NCBI GenBank assembly: GCA_017436915.1
Contig: JAFSCE010000022.1
Coordinates: 1 to 45,967 of the forward strand
DNA length: 45,967 nucleotides
Direction: 5' to 3'
Origin: Clostridia bacterium
Lineage (GTDB): Bacteria > Bacillota > Clostridia > Oscillospirales > Acutalibacteraceae
Both the position numbers and the translations under genes were made by a program. How positions within the stretch are numbered: the stretch's first letter is position 1; each line of letters starts with the position of its first letter. The notes under the pieces are model-generated. The model did no database searches and was not told the origin of the DNA. It saw only the letters and a program-made list of their open reading frames with translations. Shown here one piece after another: positions 12,754 to 21,320 of the stretch.

Positions 12754-14127
12754 ATGTTGGATATTGCGATCGTGGCACTTTATCTTATTCTGCTCGTTGG
12801 CATCGGCTTGCGCGGCGGGCGCGACGTGAAAAACGCCGCTGATTTCACCGCATCCGATAAACAATACGGCACGTTTGTGATATTCGCCACCCTATCCGCT
12901 TCCTTTATCGGCGGCGGGTATTCTTCCGGAAATGCGGCGGCGGCCTTTGAACACGGCATCGGGACGGCGCTTACCTTATTCGGCTTTGGAATCGGCATGA
13001 TCCTTATCGGCAAATACTTGGTGCCCGGTGTTCGCCGTTTTCCAAACGCCAAAACCGTCGGCGGCGTCATCGGCTCCGCCTATGGTGAACGTGCTCGCCA
13101 TCTGACCGGTATCTTCTCATTTTTGTGCTGTGCCGGTGTGGTGGGCGCGCAGATGGAATCCATCGGCCTGGTCTTTCATTCACTGCTTGGCGTCTCCTCG
13201 ACGGTCGGCACGCTGATGGGTTGCTTTGTCGTACTCATTTACACTACCTTCGGAGGGCTCGGTTCGGTCATTTTTGCAGATATGTTGCAGTTTATTCTGC
13301 TCGCTGTTGGTATGCCGCTGTTGCTCGTTTTAAGTATTATCAAAGGCGGCGGTGTCGGTGCTCTTGTCGACCGATTACCGACAGGATTGCTCTCGCCTTT
13401 AAACGAATTGTCTCTCCCCGCATTTCTTTCGCTGTTCTTTTCCATGATGTGCGGCGAGGCATTGGCACCACCGTATATGCAACGACTGCTTATCGGTAAA
13501 AGCCCGCATTCCACCGCGCGCGGCACCATCCTCAGCGGCTTGTTTTCACTCCCGTTTTTCTTAGTCACCGCCGGCGTGGGACTTGCGGCACGCGCCCTGC
13601 GCATCACCGATACAGCCGCTTCTGCCATGCCCGATCTGATCTTAGCAATCCTGCCGGTCGGCTTGCGCGGTATTTTAATGGCGGCGATGGTTTCCATCAT
13701 TCTTTCTGCCGCGGACGGCTTTTTGAACGGTGCGACCGTCAGTTTGGTGTGCGATACCATTCTGCCGCGCCATCCTCACCTATCCGACCGCACCGAGCTT
13801 CGCTTGTTGCGCGGTGTTAATCTTACCACCGGCGTGGCGGCGGTCATCGTTTCTTTTTGCGTACCGGACGTTTTCTCTATTCTTTTGCTCGCATATTCGT
13901 TTTGGAGCCCGGTCATCTTAGTACCGCTCGCCGCCGCCTTGTTGGGTGTAAAAGCAAGCGGGCGCGTTTTTCTATGCAGTGCGGCGGTAGGGTTCACAAC
14001 CTGCTTTATGTGGAACGTGATTTTATCTAAGCCGTTTGGCATTGACGGTTGCATCATCGGCACTCTCGCAAATTTGGTTGCCTTTTCGCTGTGCCGAATA
14101 CGACTGATTGTTTGGTTAAATAAATAA
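12754..14127 (+). CDS. Sodium:solute symporter family protein
   Basis: A 457-aa membrane protein with about 12-13 helices, of the SSS family (PutP/PanF-like). N-terminal LYLILLVGIGLRGGRDVKNAADFTASDK (residues about 8-35) and ATLSASFIGGGYSSGNAAAAFEHG (about 48-71) are characteristic, as is the later AMVSIILSAADGFLNGA region (about 310-326) in the sodium-binding helix. These carriers bring in solutes such as amino acids, vitamins or carboxylates with Na+; the substrate is not deducible. Coupling to a Na+ gradient would fit an Na+-pumping Rnf, which is inference. Only a moderate GAAGGGG lies before the ATG. A bidirectional terminator follows. Confidence 0.9.
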   Translation: MLDIAIVALYLILLVGIGLRGGRDVKNAADFTASDKQYGTFVIFATLSASFIGGGYSSGNAAAAFEHGIGTALTLFGFGIGMILIGKYLVPGVRRFPNAKTVGGVIGSAYGERARHLTGIFSFLCCAGVVGAQMESIGLVFHSLLGVSSTVGTLMGCFVVLIYTTFGGLGSVIFADMLQFILLAVGMPLLLVLSIIKGGGVGALVDRLPTGLLSPLNELSLPAFLSLFFSMMCGEALAPPYMQRLLIGKSPHSTARGTILSGLFSLPFFLVTAGVGLAARALRITDTAASAMPDLILAILPVGLRGILMAAMVSIILSAADGFLNGATVSLVCDTILPRHPHLSDRTELRLLRGVNLTTGVAAVIVSFCVPDVFSILLLAYSFWSPVILVPLAAALLGVKASGRVFLCSAAVGFTTCFMWNVILSKPFGIDGCIIGTLANLVAFSLCRIRLIVWLNK

Positions 14128-14156
14128 GCAGGGTGGCAATGCCACCCTGCTTTTGT
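14126..14156. terminator. Bidirectional terminator between symporter and glgP
   Basis: AAGCAGGGTGGCA pairs with TGCCACCCTGCTT around a very short centre, with T-rich flanks. It separates the convergent genes ending at 14127 and 14157. Confidence 0.8.
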
Positions 14157-16592
14157 TTACCATTTCAGCGGTCTGCCGCCCCAAATGTTTTCGGAGTAAT
14201 CGCGAATCGAACGATCCGACGAGAACTTACCGCTGCACGCGGTGTTAAGCAACGCCATACGACCCCATGCGTCACGGTCACGATACGTATTGCCCGACCG
14301 TTTTTGCGCCTCACAATACGCATCAAAATCCGCCAGTACCATATAGGGATCACGGTCGGTCAACGAGCGTGCCACCTCACCGTAGGTATATCCGCCGAAG
14401 CCCTTGTGCATATATGCGATTGCACGCCCGATACGCGGGTCGGCATTGTGATAGTCTTGCGGACGATAGCCGCGCGCCTGCAACGCTTTGACCTCCTGCT
14501 CATTCATGCCGAAGATAAACATATTCTCGGCACCGACCTGCTCACAGATCTCCACGTTGGCACCATCCATCGTACCGAGCGTGACGGCACCGTTCATCAT
14601 CAGTTTCATATTACCCGTACCGCTCGCCTCGGTTCCCGCAAGGGAGATCTGCTCACTGATATCCGCCGCCGGCATCAGCAGTTCGGCCAACGTGACGCGG
14701 TAATCCTCCAAATACACGACCTTTAATTTGTCGCGCACTGCGGGATCCTTGTCGATCTCCTCGGACAACTTGCAGATAAAACGAATGATCTCCTTGGCAA
14801 GGAAATATCCCGGTGCGGATTTTGCGCCGAAAATATACGTGCGCGGCTGAATATCCAAAGACGGATCTTCCTTGAGTGCCAAATACGTATCCAGAATATG
14901 CAGGGCATTAAGATGCTGACGCTTATATTCGTGCAACCGCTTGACCTGCACGTCAAACAGCGAATCGGGGTCCACCGTGACGCCGTTGTGCCGCTTGATA
15001 TACTCCGCCAGCCGCGCTTTGTTGTCACGCTTGATTTTCAAAAATTCCTCGCGTGCCGCCGCGTCGTCAGCAAGCGGTTTTAGTTTGGCAAGCTCCGCCG
15101 CATCCAAGATAAACCCATCACCGATGTTATCTTTGATAAACGTCGTCAATTTCGGGTTTGCCTGACACAACCAGCGACGATGTGCGATACCGTTGGTAAC
15201 GTTTGTAAATTTCTCGGGCATGACGGTATACGCATCGTGAAATACGGTTTCCTTTAGAATTTCACTGTGGATCTTCGCCACACCGTTAACCGCATGCGAT
15301 GCCGCCACACACAGATTCGCCATCTTGACCACGCCATAGCTTATGATTGCCATACGGCTGACTTTCTCAACGTCCCCGCCGGTCGCTTCCATCATCGCGG
15401 CGCCAAATCGATTGTTGATCTCACACACGATCTGATGAATACGCGGTAGACGCCCACGGAACAAATCCTCCGGCCAACATTCCAGCGCCTCTTTCATAAC
15501 CGTATGGTTGGTATACGCCACCGTGCGGCACACAATATCCCAGGCATGCTCCCAGGTGTAGCCGCATTCATCCAGCATAATACGCATGAGTTCAGGGATG
15601 GCAAGCGTGGGATGCGTGTCGTTGATATGGATCGCCGCCATATCCGGCAGATTGTCCAACGTACCGAATTGTTCCAAATGCCGCTGCACAATATCCTGCA
15701 CCGATGCTGATGCCAAAAAGTATTGCTGTGACAATCGCAAGGATTTGCCCTCACGGTGATCATCTGCAGGATACAAGACCTGCGTGATGACCTCCGCCAT
15801 CGCTTTTTGCTCCATCGCGCGCATATATTCGCCTTGATTAAACAGGGACATATCCATGCCGGGAGCCGTGGATTTCCACAGACGCAGAGTGGATATCGCT
15901 TTACCGTCCTTGCCGGCAACCATCAAATCGTACGGCTGCGCGATGACAACCGTTGCATCGTCGTGCTCAACGTGATGGTAGTCACCGTCCCACCATTCGC
16001 GAACAAACCCGTCAAATTTCACCTCTTTGGCAAGCTCGGGGCGTGGCAACAACCAGCACTCGCCGCCCGGCAGCCAAAAGTCCGGCATCTCAGTCTGCCA
16101 ACCGTCAACCAACTTCTGGCGGAAAATGCCGCACTCATAGAGCAGCGAATACCCGATTGCGGGGATTGATGCCTTTGCCAAACCATCCAAAAAGCAAGCC
16201 GCCAAACGACCCAGTCCACCGTTGCCGAGGCCTGCGTCGGGTTCGAGCTTATATAGCGATTCCAGTTTCACACCGTACTCACCGAGAACGGTCTCAGCAT
16301 CGTCCGTCAAATTCAAATTGAAAAGAGTATTCTTGAGAGAACGCCCCATTAAGAACTCCATGCACAAATAATAGACCTGCTTGGCCTGTTCTTTATGTGT
16401 TTTGGAGATATATTTCACGCGCGAAGCTCGCATCCGATCACGCAACACCAGCGCCAAAGCTTGGTAAAAATGCTCGTTGGTCGCTTGTTCCGGCTCCACC
16501 GAAAACGCTGTCATCAGTTTCGCCGCCAATTCATTGCGCAAAGCATTCTTTGTGCTCACGTTCTCTTTGTTTGCTTTTTTTGCAGCAGCCAT
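14157..16592 (-). CDS. glgP: Glycogen/starch/alpha-glucan phosphorylase
   Basis: An 811-aa pyridoxal-phosphate enzyme that releases glucose-1-phosphate from alpha-1,4-glucans. The PLP site EASGTGNMKLMMNGA (residues about 651-665, Lys of NMK) is intact, as are DAGLGNGGLGRLAACFLDGLA near residue 120 and VKRLHEYKRQ near 550, all glycogen phosphorylase (GT35) signatures. Length is normal for the bacterial enzyme. It stands alone here without other glg genes. ATG at 16592 follows AAAAAGGAGTTTTCGTT; promoter TTGCAA-17-TATACT at 16634-16662. Confidence 0.97.
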   Translation of the reverse strand: MAAAKKANKENVSTKNALRNELAAKLMTAFSVEPEQATNEHFYQALALVLRDRMRASRVKYISKTHKEQAKQVYYLCMEFLMGRSLKNTLFNLNLTDDAETVLGEYGVKLESLYKLEPDAGLGNGGLGRLAACFLDGLAKASIPAIGYSLLYECGIFRQKLVDGWQTEMPDFWLPGGECWLLPRPELAKEVKFDGFVREWWDGDYHHVEHDDATVVIAQPYDLMVAGKDGKAISTLRLWKSTAPGMDMSLFNQGEYMRAMEQKAMAEVITQVLYPADDHREGKSLRLSQQYFLASASVQDIVQRHLEQFGTLDNLPDMAAIHINDTHPTLAIPELMRIMLDECGYTWEHAWDIVCRTVAYTNHTVMKEALECWPEDLFRGRLPRIHQIVCEINNRFGAAMMEATGGDVEKVSRMAIISYGVVKMANLCVAASHAVNGVAKIHSEILKETVFHDAYTVMPEKFTNVTNGIAHRRWLCQANPKLTTFIKDNIGDGFILDAAELAKLKPLADDAAAREEFLKIKRDNKARLAEYIKRHNGVTVDPDSLFDVQVKRLHEYKRQHLNALHILDTYLALKEDPSLDIQPRTYIFGAKSAPGYFLAKEIIRFICKLSEEIDKDPAVRDKLKVVYLEDYRVTLAELLMPAADISEQISLAGTEASGTGNMKLMMNGAVTLGTMDGANVEICEQVGAENMFIFGMNEQEVKALQARGYRPQDYHNADPRIGRAIAYMHKGFGGYTYGEVARSLTDRDPYMVLADFDAYCEAQKRSGNTYRDRDAWGRMALLNTACSGKFSSDRSIRDYSENIWGGRPLKW

Positions 16593-16633
16593 AACGAAAA
16601 CTCCTTTTTCTCATGATAGCAGTGCTTGTTATC

Positions 16634-16662
16634 AGTATATACGATGATTAGTTTTTTTGCAA
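16634..16662 (-). promoter_or_regulatory. Promoter of glgP
   Basis: Minus-strand TTGCAA (plus 16657-16662), 17 bases, TATACT (plus 16634-16639), about 42 bases before the ATG. ATGATA-type repeats lie on both sides (16613-16618, 16671-16676); their role is not clear. Confidence 0.6.
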
Positions 16663-16771
16663 GAGTTATTCATGATAACCAATAAAATCCATATATCTAC
16701 CCTTTTTCAGTAATCTAATTAGTTATTATGTACAAAAAACAGCGTATTTTTTGCTGTAATACGGGGCTCTC

Positions 16772-16801
16772 TTGACACCATTGCCCAAAATGCGCTAAAA
16801 T
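16772..16801 (+). promoter_or_regulatory. Promoter of trmL
   Basis: TTGACA at 16772-16777, an 18-base spacer and TAAAAT at 16796-16801, 36 bases before the ATG at 16838. Confidence 0.65.
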
Positions 16802-16837
16802 AAAAACAGTCACTACCAAAAAACGGAGGAATTTTCC

Positions 16838-17332
16838 ATGCCGCAGCTCAATATCGTGTTGGTCGAACCCGAGATTCCGCAAAACACCGGCAACATCAGC
16901 CGCACGTGCGCTGCCACCGGCAGCCGCTTACACATTGTCAAACCAATGGGCTTTACCATTGATGATAAAAAACTCAAACGCGCCGGCTTAGATTACTGGC
17001 ACTTGTTGGACATCACCTATTATGAGAACTTAGCCGATTTCTTTGAGAAAAACAGCGGCCCGTTTTTCTATTTCACCACAAAAGGCACACACATTTATTC
17101 CGATGTTGACTATCCCGACGGTGCGTATCTGGTCTTCGGTAAGGAAACCGCCGGTCTGCCGGAAGAACTGTTACATGAGCATCCGGAATTTTGCGTCCGC
17201 CTGCCAATGCTGGACGACGATGCAGCGCGCTCGTTGAACTTATCAAACACCGTTGCCGTCGGTGTCTACGAGGTGTTACGCCAGTGGGGGTTCCCCACAT
17301 TACGCACTGCGGGGCATTTGACGAAGTATTGA
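16838..17332 (+). CDS. trmL: tRNA (cytidine(34)-2'-O)-methyltransferase
   Basis: A 164-aa SPOUT-class methyltransferase (TrmL/YibK/CspR) that 2'-O-methylates the wobble base of leucine tRNAs. Motif 1 LVEPEIPQNTGNISRTCAATG (residues about 7-27), motif 2 YLVFGKETAGLPEELL (about 97-112) and motif 3 LPMLDDDAARSLNLSNTVAVGVYEVLRQ (about 121-148) form the knotted SAM-binding site. Length matches the minimal family. CGGAGGAATTTTCC precedes the ATG. Its terminator hairpin contains the promoter of the downstream tRNA-Ser gene. Confidence 0.94.
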   Translation: MPQLNIVLVEPEIPQNTGNISRTCAATGSRLHIVKPMGFTIDDKKLKRAGLDYWHLLDITYYENLADFFEKNSGPFFYFTTKGTHIYSDVDYPDGAYLVFGKETAGLPEELLHEHPEFCVRLPMLDDDAARSLNLSNTVAVGVYEVLRQWGFPTLRTAGHLTKY

Positions 17333-17349
17333 TCTTTTCTTAAAAAAAT

Positions 17350-17385
17350 AAGATTCCGCCGTTGACAAACACGGCGGAATCTTTT
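17350..17385 (+). terminator. trmL terminator, overlapping the tRNA-Ser promoter
   Basis: AAGATTCCGCCGT pairs with ACGGCGGAATCTT around an eight-base loop, then TTT. The TTGACA -35 box begins at the loop edge (17362) and the -10 box begins in the T-tract (17385). Confidence 0.82.
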
Positions 17386-17390
17386 ATAAT
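17362..17390 (+). promoter_or_regulatory. Perfect sigma-A promoter of tRNA-Ser inside a terminator
   Basis: TTGACA at 17362-17367, exactly 17 bases, TATAAT at 17385-17390. The spacer is the 3' arm of the trmL terminator. Transcription would begin near 17397, seven bases before the mature tRNA. Confidence 0.82.
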
Positions 17391-17403
17391 AGGAGCGTTG
17401 TAC

Positions 17404-17489
17404 GGAGAGTTGTCCGAGTGGTCGAAGGTGCAGCACTCGAAATGCTGTGTACGAAAGTACCTAGGGTTCGAATCCCTAACTCTCCGCCA
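17404..17489 (+). tRNA. tRNA-Ser (CGA)
   Basis: Acceptor GGAGAGT/ACTCTCC, anticodon loop CTCGAAA (anticodon CGA, reads TCG), a long class II variable arm (TACGAAAGTA) and T-arm GGGTTCGAATCCC. Discriminator G and CCA encoded. It has its own promoter and terminator. Confidence 0.94.
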
Positions 17490-17497
17490 AAAACGAG

Positions 17498-17523
17498 AAA
17501 CCGCCCAAAAGGGCGGTTTTTTG
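17498..17523 (+). terminator. Terminator of tRNA-Ser
   Basis: AAACCGCCC pairs with GGGCGGTTT around AAAA, followed by a T-run interrupted by G. It starts nine bases after the CCA. Confidence 0.85.
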
Positions 17524-17539
17524 TTTTTACATATTCATT

Positions 17540-18298
17540 TTACCCAAGCAGCACGTCGGTGACGAGCATCACGCAAAAACCGATAAGCAAGGAATACGTC
17601 GCGCCACGTTCGCTGCCATGGGCATGTGTTTCCAAAATCATTTCATCACTGACAACGTACAACATCGTACCGCCCGCAAATGCAAGAGCGAACGGCAAAA
17701 TAAAGGAAGCGACGCTCACTGCACAATAGCCAAGCAACGTACCAACCACTTCTACCAAGCCGGTGATCAAAGCACTCACGAATACTTTACGCGGTGAAAT
17801 ACCCGCCGATAACATCGGACCGATAATGACAACCCCTTCGGGGATGTTCTGCAAGGCAATGCCACCTGCAATGAGAAATGCCTGCGACGTATCACCGGAA
17901 CCAAAGCCAACGCCTGCCGCAATTCCTTCCGGTAAGTTGTGGATGGCAATCGCCAACACAAACAGCAACACACGATTCAAGTTCTTGTTGGGGTGTTTTT
18001 CGCTGTCCACACCCGCCAATTTATGCAAGTGCGGCACGATATGATCGATCAAGTTAAGGCAAACCGCACCCACAAAAATACCCACGATGGTAATCAGGAG
18101 CGCCATCCACCCACCGCCGCCATATTCAATCGACGGCAAAATAAGTCCCAACACAGCCGCTGCGAGCATTACGCCCGCCGCAAAAGACAAAATAATGTCC
18201 GAAAATTTATGCGAAAGCTTTTTAAATGCAAATCCGATCAGCGCGCCCATGACGGTCGCACCGCCGACACCGAGTGCCGTTATCAATACCAATTCCAT
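17540..18298 (-). CDS. ZIP family metal transporter
   Basis: A 252-aa, eight-helix membrane protein of the ZIP family (ZupT/GufA-like), importing zinc and possibly iron or manganese. The metal-binding helices IAIHNLPEGIAAGVGFGSG (residues about 116-134) and GGIALQNIPEGVVI (about 144-157) hold the HN-x-PEG and QN-x-PEG signatures. A histidine-containing cytosolic loop (HIVPHLHKLAG, about 86-96) precedes them. It lies downstream of the oxygen-detoxification operon but a hairpin separates them; iron or zinc supply to those metalloproteins is a possible link. GGGAGTAAAAAGCAC precedes the ATG. Confidence 0.92.
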   Translation of the reverse strand: MELVLITALGVGGATVMGALIGFAFKKLSHKFSDIILSFAAGVMLAAAVLGLILPSIEYGGGGWMALLITIVGIFVGAVCLNLIDHIVPHLHKLAGVDSEKHPNKNLNRVLLFVLAIAIHNLPEGIAAGVGFGSGDTSQAFLIAGGIALQNIPEGVVIIGPMLSAGISPRKVFVSALITGLVEVVGTLLGYCAVSVASFILPFALAFAGGTMLYVVSDEMILETHAHGSERGATYSLLIGFCVMLVTDVLLG

Positions 18299-18318
18299 GT
18301 GCTTTTTACTCCCACAAA

Positions 18319-18349
18319 CACACGGGAAGCCGAAACGGCTTCCCGTGTG
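18319..18349 (-). terminator. Terminator after rubredoxin gene
   Basis: A perfect 14-base stem CACACGGGAAGCCG/CGGCTTCCCGTGTG around AAA. In the minus direction it is followed by TTTGTGGG, so the T-tract is weak and read-through into the ZIP gene is possible. Confidence 0.65.
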
Positions 18350-18355
18350 AACGTT

Positions 18356-18514
18356 TTACACTTCGCTGAAATTATCCTTGCCAACGCCGCAGAGAGGGCA
18401 GACAAAATCGTCCGGCAGATCTTCAAATTTCGTGCCGGGCGCGATACCGTTATCCGGATCGCCGACCGCCTCGTCATACTCCCAACCACATACGTCACAT
18501 ACATACTTTTTCAT
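18356..18514 (-). CDS. rd: Rubredoxin
   Basis: A 52-aa protein, complete and of normal length. The iron site has CDVCGWEYD (residues 6-14) and [11 protein letters not shown] (residues 39-49), four Cys in two C-x2-C pairs. The internal [21 protein letters not shown] is the standard rubredoxin core. Small electron carrier for the superoxide reductase and flavodiiron protein encoded just upstream in the same direction. ATG at 18514 has TAGGAGGCGTTTTGTT before it; the ferritin gene ends 21 bases upstream. Confidence 0.96.
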   Translation of the reverse strand: MKKYVCDVCGWEYDEAVGDPDNGIAPGTKFEDLPDDFVCPLCGVGKDNFSEV

Positions 18515-18535
18515 AACAAAACGCCTCCTATATTA

Positions 18536-19045
18536 TTATAATACCAGCGACGGAGCGCTGTAAATTCTGGCAGCCAGTTCCTGGTTCAGCATATACAAAC
18601 TTTTGGGATCGGAACCAAACAGGTCCATTTTGGTGATCAAATCGTTCGCATTGGTTTCTTCCTCGCCCTGTTCCTTGACGAACCAATCCAGGAACTGCAT
18701 CGTACGGAAATCGCGCACATCGTAGGCCGCACCGTAAATATCGTTGATGAGCGAGGTAACATATTTTTCGTGCTCAAGACCTGCTTTGAGCACCTCCATA
18801 TGCTCAGAGAACACCTTATCCGGTTTCGCAATTGCTTCCAATGTTACCGGCACATCCTCGTTTTGCAGATAGGTGTAGAACAGCATGGCGTGGTCACGTT
18901 CCTCTTGCGCTTGGATCATATACCAATTCGCAAAGCCATCCAAACCTTTTGCTTTAAAATAATTTGAAAAATCCAGATATAAATACGCGGAATAAAATTC
19001 CTTGTTGATCTGCTGATTTAACAACTCGTGTACTTTGGCGTCCAT
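18536..19045 (-). CDS. ftn: Ferritin (non-heme, FtnA-like)
   Basis: A 169-aa four-helix-bundle iron storage protein. Ferroxidase residues are visible in NQQINKEFYSAYLYLDFSNYF (Glu near residue 15), AQEERDHAMLFYTYL (EERDH, about 46-50) and WFVKEQGEEETNANDL. It oxidises Fe2+ and stores it in a 24-mer shell, limiting Fenton chemistry. ATG at 19045 was chosen because GGAGG lies eight bases ahead; an ATG six bases upstream is too close to GGAGG, and longer readings lack a ribosome site and overlap the upstream gene. Part of the operon flavodiiron protein - superoxide reductase - ferritin - rubredoxin. Confidence 0.94.
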   Translation of the reverse strand: MDAKVHELLNQQINKEFYSAYLYLDFSNYFKAKGLDGFANWYMIQAQEERDHAMLFYTYLQNEDVPVTLEAIAKPDKVFSEHMEVLKAGLEHEKYVTSLINDIYGAAYDVRDFRTMQFLDWFVKEQGEEETNANDLITKMDLFGSDPKSLYMLNQELAARIYSAPSLVL

Positions 19046-19061
19046 TGTCATATCCTCCGTG

Positions 19062-19442
19062 TTAGATTTCTGTTTTCCATAAGCCGTGCAGATTGCAATA
19101 CGCATAAACCGCCAACGGCTTTTCATCAGCAAGGGCAAAGGTAACAATCGGATCCGCCCCTACTTTGAGACATTTGCGTTGGCCGCCACGGTCAGTCTGC
19201 AAATACACCCACACAATGCTGTGTTCCTCGGTCATCGGATGAGATACCGAACCGACTGTCACCACAACAGCGTCTTTTTTTACTTCAACGACCGGAAGAT
19301 GTTTTTCCACACTTGCTTCTACCGTTCCCGGTTCCAGCTTGGTCATTTTTTGACCGCAGCACATCATGGGGACACCCGCATCGTGAATCATACCAATCAG
19401 ATTTCCGCAATGCTCACAAACAAAGAATCTCGTCTCACACAT
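19062..19442 (-). CDS. dfx: Desulfoferrodoxin / superoxide reductase
   Basis: A 126-aa two-domain enzyme that reduces superoxide to H2O2 without making O2. The N-terminal desulforedoxin centre has CEHCG (residues 9-13) and MCCG (about 27-30). The catalytic iron site is formed by EKHLPVVEV (about 46-54), SHPMTEEHSIVW (about 67-78) and YCNLHGLW (about 115-122), giving the Glu, His and Cys ligands. Typical of strict anaerobes. Sixteen bases before the ferritin start and 15 bases after the flavodiiron stop, so co-transcribed. CGGAGGAAAACAGT precedes the ATG. Confidence 0.96.
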   Translation of the reverse strand: MCETRFFVCEHCGNLIGMIHDAGVPMMCCGQKMTKLEPGTVEASVEKHLPVVEVKKDAVVVTVGSVSHPMTEEHSIVWVYLQTDRGGQRKCLKVGADPIVTFALADEKPLAVYAYCNLHGLWKTEI

Positions 19443-19457
19443 ACTGTTTTCCTCCGT

Positions 19458-21248
19458 TTATTGAATTTTTTCAAAATCGGCAGCGCCATGTTTACACAGG
19501 GGACAAATGAAATCCTCGGGCAGTTCCTCACCCTCGTAAACATATCCGCAGATCTTGCAGACATATCCTTTTTTGCCATCCGTTTCCGGTTTCGGTTTCA
19601 CGTTGGCGTGGTAATAGGCATAGGTCATGGTATCCCGATCGGACAACACACGCGCCTCTGTGACCGAGCAGATGAACATTCCGTGCGTATCGAGATCCAC
19701 GTACTGTTCTACTTTAAGCGACATAAACGAGTTGATATACCGCGGTAAGAAGACCAATCCGTTATCTGAACGCAACGGCTCACAGTTTGCAAATTTGTCC
19801 ACGTTACGCCCGCTGACAAAACCAAATGCCTCAAACACCGAGAACGGTGCGTCCACCGTCAAGCAGTTGATGTTCATTTTTCCCGTTTGCTTGATGATGT
19901 GGTGAGAATAATTGGCCTTATTAATGGTTACCGCAATACGGTTTGGTGTGTCGGTTACCTGCGTAACGGTATTAACGATCAATCCATTGTCTTTTTTACC
20001 GTCGTTCGAAGTCACCACGTACAAACCGTAACCGATTTTAAACAGCGCCGTCAAATCGTTTTTATTAGCGGTTTGATCCTGCTGTGCTAAATACTCACGG
20101 CAAAGTTCCTCAACCAACGCATCCAACTGCGCTGTGCTTTCGTCATTCAGCGCCGACAAAATTTTAACGGTGGTGTCCGTAAACGTGATGTTTTTGCTGT
20201 TTGATAGCAACTCACGCATTACTTTGGCAGCGAGCGGTGCCCAACTTCCGTTTTCAATAAGAGCAACCGTGCGGTTGCTGTAATTACGCTCGGTCAAGTG
20301 ATGGATAAATTCCCGCATGAACGGGAAAATCTCTGCGTTATAGGTTGTGGTAGCGAGCACCAGTTTGCTGTAACGGAACGCGTCTTCAACCGCCTCTGCC
20401 ATATCACAACGAGCAAGGTCGTTTACCACCACTTTGGGACAACCGTTGGCTTTGAGTTTTTCTGCCAGTTTTAACACGGCCTTTTTAGTGTTGCCGTACA
20501 CGGAAGTATAGGCAATCACAATTCCCTCTTCTTCCGGCTGGTAACTCGACCAGGTGTTATACAATCCAAGGTAATAACCAAGATTTTCTTTGAGAACAGG
20601 ACCATGAAGCGGACAAATGGTTTGAATGTCTAATCCCGCCGCTTTTTTAAGAAGATTTTGCACCTGAGCGCCGTATTTTCCAACGATACCGATATAATAC
20701 CGTCTGGCCTCGCACGCCCAATCTTCCTCCACATCCAGCGCGCCGAACTTGCCGAAACCGTCTGCAGAGAACAGCACTTTATCCGTGCTGTCATACGTCA
20801 CGATAACCTCGGGCCAATGCACCATCGGGGCGGTGACAAAGGTGAGCTCGTGCTTGCCCAGTGATAGGGTATCCCCCTCGCCCACGATGATCTGACGATC
20901 TGCGAAATCCGTGCCGAAAAAGTTTTTCATCATCACGAATGCTTTTGCCGACGACACGATACGCGCTGCCGGGTAAGCTTTGACAAAGTTGGCAATGTTT
21001 GCCGAATGATCGGGCTCCATATGTTGGACGATCAGATAATCGGGCTGTCTGTTACCAAGAACGCTTTGCAAATTATCCAACCATTCATGTGTGAAATTGG
21101 CATCCACCGTATCCAAAACGGCAATTTTTTCATCAATAATAGCATAGGAGTTATACGCCATACCGTTTGGTACAACGTATTGCCCCTCGAATAAATCAAT
21201 TTTATGATCGTTAACGCCGATATAGCGAATATCGTTTGTAATAAACAT
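19458..21248 (-). CDS. fprA: Flavodiiron protein fused to flavin reductase-like and rubredoxin domains
   Basis: A 596-aa modular oxygen or NO reductase. Residues about 1-250 are the diiron metallo-beta-lactamase domain with HMEPDHSANI, MVHWPEV, SADGFG and CPLHGPVL supplying the iron ligands. Residues about 255-400 are a flavodoxin domain (IAYTSVYGNTKKAV for FMN phosphate). Residues about 410-545 are a flavin-reductase-like FMN-binding barrel. The C-terminus is a rubredoxin with CKICGYVYEG and CPLCKHG. The fusion can pass electrons inside one chain to reduce O2 to water. Start at 21248 with GAGGTGATAG; promoter at 21269-21297. First gene of the four-gene oxygen-defence operon. Confidence 0.94.
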   Translation of the reverse strand: MFITNDIRYIGVNDHKIDLFEGQYVVPNGMAYNSYAIIDEKIAVLDTVDANFTHEWLDNLQSVLGNRQPDYLIVQHMEPDHSANIANFVKAYPAARIVSSAKAFVMMKNFFGTDFADRQIIVGEGDTLSLGKHELTFVTAPMVHWPEVIVTYDSTDKVLFSADGFGKFGALDVEEDWACEARRYYIGIVGKYGAQVQNLLKKAAGLDIQTICPLHGPVLKENLGYYLGLYNTWSSYQPEEEGIVIAYTSVYGNTKKAVLKLAEKLKANGCPKVVVNDLARCDMAEAVEDAFRYSKLVLATTTYNAEIFPFMREFIHHLTERNYSNRTVALIENGSWAPLAAKVMRELLSNSKNITFTDTTVKILSALNDESTAQLDALVEELCREYLAQQDQTANKNDLTALFKIGYGLYVVTSNDGKKDNGLIVNTVTQVTDTPNRIAVTINKANYSHHIIKQTGKMNINCLTVDAPFSVFEAFGFVSGRNVDKFANCEPLRSDNGLVFLPRYINSFMSLKVEQYVDLDTHGMFICSVTEARVLSDRDTMTYAYYHANVKPKPETDGKKGYVCKICGYVYEGEELPEDFICPLCKHGAADFEKIQ

Positions 21249-21268
21249 ACCTATCACCTCTTGTGGAT

Positions 21269-21297
21269 AGTTTACCATAGTTTGCCGTGTTTTACAA
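21269..21297 (-). promoter_or_regulatory. Putative promoter of the oxygen-defence operon
   Basis: Minus-strand TTGTAA (plus 21292-21297), 17 bases, TAAACT (plus 21269-21274), about 21 bases before the start codon. Match moderate. No obvious PerR or Fur box is recognisable by eye. Confidence 0.45.
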
Positions 21298-21320
21298 CAC
21301 ACCGCATAAAGTTTTTACGG

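Noticed and set aside
16593..16837. A riboswitch or small RNA between glgP and trmL
   Set aside because: Only two divergent promoters and AT-rich sequence are seen; no stable GC-rich fold or known aptamer motif.
17540..18514. ZIP transporter as a firm member of the oxygen-defence operon
   Set aside because: A 14-base perfect hairpin separates it from rubredoxin; read-through is possible but not shown.
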